Shown here: piece by piece, positions 1-5,906 of the stretch | Layout of the letters: each line of letters starts with the position of its first letter | How positions within the stretch are numbered: position 1 is the stretch's first letter | DNA from: JBOHBN01 sp050698355 | GTDB taxonomy: Bacteria; Actinomycetota; Actinomycetes; Streptosporangiales; WHST01 | Direction: 5' to 3' | Length of the DNA: 8,023 nucleotides | Assembly: GCA_050698355.1 (NCBI GenBank) | Contig: JBOHBN010000012.1 | Span: forward strand, 1 to 8,023 | The notes under the pieces: generated by a model | What the model was told of the DNA's origin: nothing | The model's input: only the letters and a program-made list of their open reading frames with translations | The model's database searches: none | Program-made: the position numbers and the translations under genes

Positions 1-118
1 GGACAGCAGCGCTCCAACGCCGCGCCTCGTCGGCCACGAGCTGACGCATGAAGTCCTCGACGGTGGCGGCGAACTCCGACGCATCAAGTGCCCGCGATCG
101 GGGTACGGCAACAGTCAT
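1..118 (-). CDS. N-terminus of an unidentified protein, possibly a transcriptional regulator (partial)
   Basis: The gene is cut by the window edge; only the first 39 residues are visible. The start is the ATG read leftward from 118, preceded by a strong ribosome binding site (GGAGGT at 127-122, three bases before the ATG). The visible residues (MTVAVPRSRALDASEF followed by an amphipathic, charged helix rich in A, R, E and D) show no diagnostic motif. A regulator is inferred only from position: the gene is divergent from the downstream operon and the shared 70-base gap carries a palindrome. MarR-type regulators often begin with such a helix before the winged helix, but TetR or a non-regulatory protein cannot be excluded. 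The open frame and ribosome binding site are seen; the function is a guess. Confidence 0.6.
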   Translation of the reverse strand, partial: MTVAVPRSRALDASEFAATVEDFMRQLVADEARRWSAAV

Positions 119-135
119 TGGACCTCCGCGAGTCG

Positions 136-163
136 TTGGCGTACAGTATTAGTGCTAAATACT
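136..163 (+). promoter_or_regulatory. Candidate promoter of the rightward operon
   Basis: TTGGCG (136-141) and AATACT (158-163) sit 16 bases apart and each match four of six sigma-70-type consensus positions. Transcription from near 170 would leave a leader of about 19 bases carrying the GAGGTGAGGA ribosome binding site (179-188). The -10 lies in the right arm of the dyad, as expected for a repressed promoter. No transcript data are available. Confidence 0.4.
145..163. promoter_or_regulatory. Candidate operator: 19-base dyad in the divergent promoter gap
   Basis: AGTATT at 145-150 and AATACT at 158-163 are perfect inverted arms around a 7-base centre. A second dyad, TTAG-TG-CTAA at 149-158, is nested within it. 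The site is strikingly AT-rich in an otherwise GC-rich window and lies midway between two divergent starts. Size and position suit a dimeric winged-helix or TetR-type repressor. It overlaps the candidate -10 elements of both promoters, so one bound protein could shut off both genes. The palindrome is seen; the binding protein is inferred. Confidence 0.6.
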
Positions 164-174
164 AGCGGGTGCAA
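145..174 (-). promoter_or_regulatory. Candidate promoter of the leftward edge gene
   Basis: Read leftward, TTGCAC (174-169) and AATACT (150-145) are separated by 18 bases, with the -10 in the left arm of the dyad. The expected start near 138 gives a leader of about 20 bases containing GGAGGT (127-122). The arrangement mirrors the rightward promoter, consistent with autoregulation if the edge gene is the regulator. Confidence 0.35.
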
Positions 175-188
175 GCGCGAGGTGAGGA

Positions 189-1445
189 ATGCGATCCCAG
201 GTGGAATCACTGGACGCCGACACCACGTGCTGCGTCGTCGGTGGTGGGCCGGGCGGCATGGTGCTCGCCTATCTGCTGGCCAGAGCCGGGGTCCGAACGA
301 CCCTGCTGGAGTCGCGCGGCGACTTCGACCGCGACTTCCGCGGCGATTCGCTGCACCCGGCCACACTCGAGCTGCTGGACAGTCTGGGCCTGGTCGATGA
401 CCTGCTGCGTTTGGAGCACTACAAGGCGCGGTACTTCCAGTTCCACACCGGCGATCAGACGCTCACCACGACTGACTACGGGCTACTGCGCAGCCGGTTC
501 CCCTACGTAGCGTTGATGCCGCAGGGCCGCTTCCTCGACTTCATGGCCGAGCGTGCCGAGCAGCTCCCGACGTTCCAGCTGGCCACCGGCGCCCGCGTCG
601 ACGGGCTGGTCGAGCAGGATGGACGCGTGACCGGTGTGCGGCTGAGGCAACCTGTGGCCGGGAACCAGGAGATCTCGGCCAACCTCGTCGTCGGCGCCGA
701 CGGGCGCTTCTCGACCGTCCGCCGACTCGCCGGGATGCCCGCGGAACCCCTTGGTGCCAGCAGCGATGTCCTCTGGTTCGAGCTGCCCCGGTACCCAGAA
801 ACCGATCCGCCCGACGCCGACGTGTCGCTCTACTTCGGCGCCGGCCACTACGCGGCGCTACTCGGCAAGACGACGAGCTGGCAGGTCGGCTACACCATCG
901 CGAAGGGGAGCTACGCCGCCGCCAGGAGCGCTGGGGTCGCCTCGGTCAGGGATTTCGTAAGCACGCAAATCCCCTGGCTCGCCGATCGAACCCACCTGCT
1001 CAGCGACTGGTCGCAGCTCACGCTGCTCTCCGTCGAGATCGCTCGGGTGGACCGCTGGCACCGCCCGGGGCTGCTGCTCATCGGCGACGCCGCCCACATC
1101 ATCTCCCCTGTCGGCGGCAACGGGATACTGATGGCCGTCCAGGATGCGGTCGCCGCAACCAACACCCTCGCTACGCCGCTTCGTGACCGAGGCAACGTGA
1201 CCGACGCCGACCTCGCGTCGGTCCAGCAGGAGCGAGAGCCCGCTATCACGCGGGTCCAACGGCAGCAGGTACGGATCGAACGTAGGACGGGCGCGCGGCT
1301 CGCGACGGGACGGCCGTTCACGCTGCCCGCCGCGTTCAGCGCGCTGACCCGCACCTCGCTCCTCCGCAAGCGCAGCGCCCGCAGCAACGCCTACGGGCCG
1401 AAGACGCCGCTCTTGGACACATCGCTGCTGCTACCGAAAGGGTAG
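189..1445 (+). CDS. FAD-dependent monooxygenase/oxidoreductase (UbiH/FAD_binding_3 type)
   Basis: This is a 418-residue class A flavoprotein. An N-terminal Rossmann motif (GGGPGG at residues 18-23, closed by E41 after TTLLE) binds the ADP part of FAD. The second FAD/NAD(P)H motif is VVGADGRFS (167-175). The third is LLIGDAAHIISPVGGNG (296-312), whose GD binds the ribityl chain and whose following loop is the conserved PxxGxG-like turn. Length and motif order suit single-component aromatic or polyketide hydroxylases. The start is chosen for GAGGTGAGGA just upstream (179-188). There is no signal peptide or membrane segment, so it is cytosolic. It is the first gene of the rightward operon, 7 bases before the Rieske gene, so the two may act on the same substrate in sequence. 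The substrate is unknown; halogenase and reductase activities of the same fold are less likely but possible. Confidence 0.88.
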   Translation: MRSQVESLDADTTCCVVGGGPGGMVLAYLLARAGVRTTLLESRGDFDRDFRGDSLHPATLELLDSLGLVDDLLRLEHYKARYFQFHTGDQTLTTTDYGLLRSRFPYVALMPQGRFLDFMAERAEQLPTFQLATGARVDGLVEQDGRVTGVRLRQPVAGNQEISANLVVGADGRFSTVRRLAGMPAEPLGASSDVLWFELPRYPETDPPDADVSLYFGAGHYAALLGKTTSWQVGYTIAKGSYAAARSAGVASVRDFVSTQIPWLADRTHLLSDWSQLTLLSVEIARVDRWHRPGLLLIGDAAHIISPVGGNGILMAVQDAVAATNTLATPLRDRGNVTDADLASVQQEREPAITRVQRQQVRIERRTGARLATGRPFTLPAAFSALTRTSLLRKRSARSNAYGPKTPLLDTSLLLPKG

Positions 1446-1452
1446 AGATCTG

Positions 1453-2466
1453 ATGACGAAACGGGACACGTCACGTCGACGCGTACCCCTGCGGGCCATA
1501 CCTCGCACCACGTGGAAGAAGCAGGCGCCGACGTGGCGAGAGGCCAAGCCGGGACTCATCGAATCCGCGCTGAAACGCGCCTCCGCGCGGCCGTCGGGCA
1601 ACTGGTACGTGCTCGCGGCGAGCGACGAAATCCGCGGTCGCCGTCCGACCGGTCGCACCGTCGCAGGCGTGGAGCTCGTCGCGTGGCGCACCGGCGACGG
1701 TCGGCTGCACGTCGGGCCGGGCGCCTGCCCGCACCTCGGCGGACCGCTCTGCCTCGCCGCGGTCGACGACGGCAGGCTGGTGTGCCGCTGGCACGGTCTC
1801 TCCCTCGGCGTGGAGGGCTTCCCCGGTTGGGACCCCTATCCCGCCCACGACGACGGCGTGCTCGCCTGGGTCCGTCTCGATCAGGTGGGCCGGGAGGAAC
1901 CGCTGCCCGAACCGGTGCTCCCCGAACGACCACAAAGAGACCAGAGCATCGCAGCCGTGACCACGATGACCGGCCGGTGCGAGCCCGACGACGTGATCGC
2001 CAACCGGCTCGACCCGTGGCACGGCGCCTGGTTCCACCCGTACTCGTTCGCCCACCTGCGGGTGCTCGACGCACCTGCCGACCCGGAGCCGACCGACGAC
2101 CGGTTCCTGGTCGAGGTGACCTTCCGGGTGGCCGGACGATTCGGCGTTCCCGTCCGGGTCGCGTTCAGCTGCCCGGAACCGCGCACGGTCGTCATGCGTA
2201 TTCTCGACGGTGAGGGGGCGACCAGCGTCGTGGAGACCCACGCCACGCCGAGGGGCACCGACGCCGCCGGACGAGCACGCACCGCGGTCGTCGAGGCAAC
2301 CGTCGCCCACTCCGACCGCCCCGGCTTCGCGGTCGCCCGGCACGCCGGACCCGCGATCAGGCCGCTGATGCGCGCCGCGGCACGGCAGCTGTGGCGCGAC
2401 GACCTGGCGTACGCCGAGCGACGCTATGAGCTGCGCACCACTGGGCGCTGGCCGGGGGGATCGTGA
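1453..2466 (+). CDS. Rieske non-heme iron oxygenase
   Basis: This 337-residue protein has a Rieske [2Fe-2S] domain (about residues 48-145) with ligands in CPH (C92, H94) and CRWH (C111, H114), separated by 16 residues as in classical Rieske proteins. The C-terminal part carries LDPWHGAWFHP, a D187-x2-H190-x4-H195 arrangement matching the mononuclear iron site of Rieske oxygenases. An acidic pair near the end (D316-D317) could supply the carboxylate ligand. It should therefore be a terminal oxygenase needing electrons from a separate reductase, none of which is encoded in the window. A basic N-terminus (MTKRDTSRRR) precedes the Rieske domain; it is not a clear signal peptide. It resembles actinobacterial Rieske proteins with a C-terminal domain of unknown function (from memory DUF5914, unverified). 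The stop overlaps the next start (TGATG), indicating translational coupling. The substrate is not evident. Confidence 0.85.
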   Translation: MTKRDTSRRRVPLRAIPRTTWKKQAPTWREAKPGLIESALKRASARPSGNWYVLAASDEIRGRRPTGRTVAGVELVAWRTGDGRLHVGPGACPHLGGPLCLAAVDDGRLVCRWHGLSLGVEGFPGWDPYPAHDDGVLAWVRLDQVGREEPLPEPVLPERPQRDQSIAAVTTMTGRCEPDDVIANRLDPWHGAWFHPYSFAHLRVLDAPADPEPTDDRFLVEVTFRVAGRFGVPVRVAFSCPEPRTVVMRILDGEGATSVVETHATPRGTDAAGRARTAVVEATVAHSDRPGFAVARHAGPAIRPLMRAAARQLWRDDLAYAERRYELRTTGRWPGGS

Positions 2467-3839
2467 TGGCCACCGAGCACGTGTATTCAAGCGTCGTCGA
2501 CGCGCCACGCGACGAGGCGTTCGGCTGGCACGAGCGCCCGGGTGCCATCCACCGGCTCACACCGCCCTGGCAACCCGTCCGCGTATCTCAGGAGGCCGGG
2601 TCACTGCGCGACGGACAAGCGGTCCTCACCGTGCCGCCCGGCGTACGGTGGGTCGCAGAACACAGCGGGTACGACCCGCCGCGCCGGTTCGTCGACGAGC
2701 TCACCTCCCTGCCGCTGCGGTGGCGGCACGTGCACGAGTTCGACGAGGTAGGTGAGGCGGCAACGCGCCTCACCGATCGCGTCGACACCCCCCTACCCGG
2801 CGCGTTGCTGCGCCCGATGTTCGCCTACCGACACAGGCAGCTCGCAGCCGACCTCGCCGCGCACCGGCGCATGGAGGAGCTACACCGCGGGCCTCTCACT
2901 GTTGCGGTCACCGGGAGCTCCGGCCTCGTCGGCGCCGCACTGGCGGCTTTCCTCACCACCGGCGGACACCGGGTCATCCGGTTGGTCCGGCGCACGGCGC
3001 GCACGTCGGACGAGCGCACCTGGCGACCCGACAACCCCGACCCCCGGCTGCTCGACGGGGTCGACGCCGTCGTCCACCTGGCCGGCGCTCCCATCGCGGG
3101 CATGTTCACACCCGCGCACAAGCACGCCCTCCGCGAGAGCCGGGTCGGCCCGACCCGGCGGCTCGCCGAACTGGCCGCGACAACCGACAACGGCCCGCGC
3201 ACGTTCATCACCGCATCCGCGATCGGCTACTACGGCCCCGACCGGGGTGACGCGGTCTTGGCCGAATCCAGCGAATCCGGCGACGGCTTCCTCGCGGATC
3301 TCGTCCGCGACTGGGAGGCCGCGAGCGACCCGGCACGCGTTGCAGGCGTACGCGTGGTCAACGTGCGTACCGGGATCGTCCAGTCCCCTCGGGGCGGCAC
3401 ACTGCGGTTGCTCTATCCACTCTTCGCAGCAGGCCTCGGCGGCCGGCTCGGCGGCGGGCAGCAATGGATGTCCTGGATAGGTATCGACGACCTCGTGGAC
3501 ATCTACCATCGCGCCATCCTCGACGAGGCACTCGCCAGTCCGGTCAACGCCGCCGCGCCACAGCCGGTCCGCAACATCGAGTACACCCAGACGCTCGCCC
3601 GGGTGCTGCGCCGGCCCGCTCTCCTGCCCGTTCCCGCTCTCGGCCCACAGCTGCTCCTCGGTCCCGAAGGCGCATCCGAGTTGGCCCTCGCCGACCAGCG
3701 GGTCCACCCGCAACGGCTCCTCGACGCCGGCCACTACTTCCGTTACCCCGATTTGCGAGCCGCACTCGCGCACGTCCTCGGCCATGAGCATCTGCCGGAG
3801 GCCGACCGCAACCAATACGGGAACCATGACCGCAGCTGA
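2466..3839 (+). CDS. SRPBCC domain fused to a TIGR01777-type SDR (NAD(P)-dependent epimerase-like) oxidoreductase
   Basis: The protein has 457 residues in three parts. Residues 1-140 resemble an SRPBCC/polyketide-cyclase-like hydrophobic-ligand domain. An extended SDR Rossmann domain starts with VAVTGSSGLVG (146-156), followed by DAVVHLAGAPI (200-210) and ITASAIGYYG (248-257). A C-terminal region from about 370 (LLPVPALGPQLLLG to the HYFRYPDLRAALAHVLG end) matches the DUF1731 tail of the TIGR01777 family. The ATG at 2466 overlaps the Rieske stop and has GGGGGGA 5-6 bases upstream; a GTG three bases earlier is too close to that site. TIGR01777 proteins are NAD(P)-binding but poorly characterised, and no YxxxK pair is visible at the usual position. 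The fusion suggests that the SRPBCC part presents a hydrophobic substrate to the SDR. The 3' end overlaps the next start by 14 bases. Confidence 0.88.
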   Translation: MATEHVYSSVVDAPRDEAFGWHERPGAIHRLTPPWQPVRVSQEAGSLRDGQAVLTVPPGVRWVAEHSGYDPPRRFVDELTSLPLRWRHVHEFDEVGEAATRLTDRVDTPLPGALLRPMFAYRHRQLAADLAAHRRMEELHRGPLTVAVTGSSGLVGAALAAFLTTGGHRVIRLVRRTARTSDERTWRPDNPDPRLLDGVDAVVHLAGAPIAGMFTPAHKHALRESRVGPTRRLAELAATTDNGPRTFITASAIGYYGPDRGDAVLAESSESGDGFLADLVRDWEAASDPARVAGVRVVNVRTGIVQSPRGGTLRLLYPLFAAGLGGRLGGGQQWMSWIGIDDLVDIYHRAILDEALASPVNAAAPQPVRNIEYTQTLARVLRRPALLPVPALGPQLLLGPEGASELALADQRVHPQRLLDAGHYFRYPDLRAALAHVLGHEHLPEADRNQYGNHDRS

Positions 3840-4289
3840 TATCCGTGCCCTGAACCGAGAAATGGCCGACCGCATCCAGCAGGGACGCGCGGATCCCTAC
3901 GCCGAGAAGTGCCTGGTCCTGCGGGTCTTGGAGACTCGCGGACGGCGGAGCAGTGCGCCTTATCGCACACCCCTCGGTGTGGTGCAGATCGACGGCCGCC
4001 TGTACCTCGTATCGCCCGTGCCGACCGTGACTGGCCGCGGAACCTCCGTACTCAGCCGGAATGCGCGTTGTGCGCCGATGGTGGCCGCGAGCCAAAGGTA
4101 GCCGTGGAGCTCGATGCGAACGACATCGCGCCCGTGGTGCGGGCATACCTGACCGCGACGGAGACACCCTGGGTGTCGCGGGCATTCCCGGTGAGCTCAA
4201 CAGCCACCGACGGCGAGATCCGGGCGCACGCGGCGCAGATGGCCGTCTTCCGCCTCGACCAGGAGATGCGGTTGTGCACGTCGACGTGA
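3826..4289 (+). pseudogene. Frameshifted Ddn/DUF385-like F420-dependent nitroreductase-family protein
   Basis: The ATG at 3826 (weak GGGAA at 3819-3823) opens a frame reading ETRGRRSSAPYRTPL then GRLYLVSPVP, matching the N-terminal half of deazaflavin-dependent nitroreductase (DUF385) proteins. The frame then loses sense and stops at 4101. The family sequence continues one frame over from about 4023 as DRDWPRNLRTQPECALCADG and runs to a stop at 4287-4289. Adding a single G within CCGACC at 4021-4026 (giving CCGGACC) restores a continuous 154-residue protein, close to the usual size (Ddn is about 150). The family binds F420 in a split beta-barrel and reduces quinones or nitro compounds. It overlaps the preceding gene by 14 bases, so it belongs to the operon. 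Either a recent one-base deletion or an assembly error would explain it. If the base is truly absent, the product is a 92-residue fragment without function. Confidence 0.72.
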
Positions 4290-4403
4290 ACACGGTGGTC
4301 GCGCGCGGGCGGTCATGGTTGGCCGACGTTCCCGCCCGACTGCGCAAGCCAGTGGTCCAGGCGGACTTGCTACAGGTCCTGAAGACGGTCGGGCGGAGGC
4401 AGG
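4274..4403 (+). other. Unassigned coding-like stretch between the Ddn-like pseudogene and the photolyase
   Basis: After the broken gene, the frame beginning with GTG at 4274 looks protein-coding. About 38 of 45 codons end in G or C, and the product (VHVDVNTVVARGRSWLADVP, then a basic helix-like segment ending LLQVLKTVGRR) is of ordinary composition. AGGAG at 4260-4264 lies about nine bases upstream. The frame has no stop before the photolyase start; it runs on to 4594 inside the photolyase, where it becomes an arginine- and proline-rich shadow. It could be a remnant of a small gene, a tail of the broken gene after a second frameshift, or chance. I do not recognise the family. Confidence 0.3.
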
Positions 4404-5894
4404 ATGGCGAGCGAAGCCGCGCTGTGGTTGTTCGGCGACCAGCTCGGACCGCACTTTCACAGGGCGCCGACGGTGCGCCGCCTGCCAGTTCTGCTCATCG
4501 AGTCCCGCAGGGCACTCGGCCGCCGGCCGACACATCGCCAGAAGCTGCACCTGGTCGTGTCCGGCATGCGGCACCTCGCCCACGAGCTGGGTGATCGCGC
4601 GACACTACTGTGCGCCGACACGTATCGCGAGGGCCTGTTGCGCTACGGGCGCCCAGTCGTCGTGTACGAGCCCGGCTCGCGCGCGGCGGCCGGGTTGGTC
4701 GAGCGCCTGCGCGACGTCGTGCAGGAGATCCTGCCCACGCCGGGGTTCCTGCTCTCCCGCACCGAGTTCAACACCTGGGCGGCCGGCAGGGAACGGTTCC
4801 GGATGGAGGACTTCTACGGGGGTCAGCGCGAGGCGTTCGACGTGCTTCTGCGAGACGGCGAACCGGTGGGTGGCCGGCTCAGCTACGACACCGAGAACCG
4901 CGAGTCACCACCGAAGGACCGCGAACGGTTGGACCTGCGGCGACCGTACCGACCGCGCGAGGACGCCATCGACGCGCAAGTCCGCTCAGATCTCGACGGC
5001 ATGGCAGCGGATCGACTGATCCAGCCTGCGGGTCGTGACGCGCGCAGGGTGTTCCCGGCATCGCGGCGCGAGGCGCGGCGGGCACTGGCCACGTTCACGG
5101 CCCACCGGCTGCCCCACTTCGGCCCGCTCGAAGACGCGATGCTCGCTGACGACCCGGCAATGACGCACTCGCTGCTGTCGGCGCCCTTGAACCTCGGGCT
5201 GCTCTCCCCGAGAGAAGTGATAGCCGCTGCGGAAAGCCGCTACTGGAACAGCAGTGCACCGCTGCGCAGCGTCGAGGGCTTCATCCGCCAGGTGCTCGGC
5301 TGGCGGGAGTACGTCTGGCAGCTGTACTGGTACGTCGGCCCCGGATACCTGGAGCGCAACGCGCTCGACGCGACCGCCCCGCTGCCGCGCTGGTGGCGGG
5401 AACTCGACGCCGACGCGGTCGAAGCGCGCTGTCTGCGTACGACGCTAACGGCGGTCCGCGACCGTGGCTGGGTGCACCATATCCAGCGGCTGATGGTGCT
5501 GGGCAACCACGCGCTGCAGCGAGGGTACGATCCCGCCGAGCTCACCGACTGGTTCGCCACCGCCTTCGTGGACGGCACGCCATGGGTGATGCCGGTCAAC
5601 GTGATCGGGATGAGCCAGTACGCCGATGGTGGGCTCGTCACCACCAAGCCGTATGCCGCGGGCGGTGCCTACATCAACCGGATGAGCGACTACTGCCGCG
5701 ATTGCCGGTACGACCCGAAGGTGCGGCTCGGAGCGGACGCCTGCCCGTTCACCGCCGGGTACTGGAGCTTTGTCGATCGTCACCGGGATCGCCTCGCCAC
5801 CAACCCGAGGACGTCGCGAGCCGTGGCATCCGCGAGACGCCTGTCCGACCTGTCCGATGTGCTGGCGCAGGAGTCGGGGCGCACGACGTTCTGA
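4404..5894 (+). CDS. Iron-sulfur bacterial cryptochrome/photolyase (prokaryotic (6-4) photolyase-like, DPRP family)
   Basis: This 496-residue flavoprotein would use light to repair UV (6-4) pyrimidine photoproducts, or act as a photoreceptor. The N-terminal domain begins LWLFGDQLGP (7-16) and contains HRQKLHLVVSGMRHL (44-58), typical of the photolyase-related family. The helical FAD domain covers about 210-460, with GFIRQVLGWREYVW (292-305). Four cysteines suited to a [4Fe-4S] cluster are present: C343, C431, C434 and C447. Their spacing (88, 3 and 13) equals that of Agrobacterium PhrB (C350, C438, C441, C454, recalled from the literature). The ATG has GGAGG at 4395-4399. It is the last gene of the rightward operon. 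PhrB-type enzymes carry FAD and a lumazine antenna; whether this one repairs DNA or signals cannot be told from sequence. It converges with the next gene, with 12 bases between stops. Confidence 0.93.
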   Translation: MASEAALWLFGDQLGPHFHRAPTVRRLPVLLIESRRALGRRPTHRQKLHLVVSGMRHLAHELGDRATLLCADTYREGLLRYGRPVVVYEPGSRAAAGLVERLRDVVQEILPTPGFLLSRTEFNTWAAGRERFRMEDFYGGQREAFDVLLRDGEPVGGRLSYDTENRESPPKDRERLDLRRPYRPREDAIDAQVRSDLDGMAADRLIQPAGRDARRVFPASRREARRALATFTAHRLPHFGPLEDAMLADDPAMTHSLLSAPLNLGLLSPREVIAAAESRYWNSSAPLRSVEGFIRQVLGWREYVWQLYWYVGPGYLERNALDATAPLPRWWRELDADAVEARCLRTTLTAVRDRGWVHHIQRLMVLGNHALQRGYDPAELTDWFATAFVDGTPWVMPVNVIGMSQYADGGLVTTKPYAAGGAYINRMSDYCRDCRYDPKVRLGADACPFTAGYWSFVDRHRDRLATNPRTSRAVASARRLSDLSDVLAQESGRTTF

Positions 5895-5906
5895 CCACCG
5901 AGCGGC

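Noticed and set aside
1471..2508. Long leftward open frame of 345 codons opposite the Rieske gene
   Set aside because: It lies antisense to a clearly recognised gene, is rich in R, G, A and P, and shows no family motif; such open frames are expected opposite GC-rich genes.
3784..3825. Upstream ATG at 3784 as the start of the Ddn-like gene
   Set aside because: It would add 14 atypical residues and overlap the preceding gene by 56 bases; the ATG at 3826 fits the family start and the short overlaps seen elsewhere in the operon.
2880..3875. Leftward open frame of 331 codons opposite the SDR fusion gene
   Set aside because: Its composition and lack of motifs mark it as a shadow; the rightward strand carries full SDR motifs across the same bases.
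4315..5019. Rightward open frame of 234 codons across the photolyase start
   Set aside because: The product is rich in S, R, C and P without a recognisable family, and the photolyase in the other frame is unambiguous.
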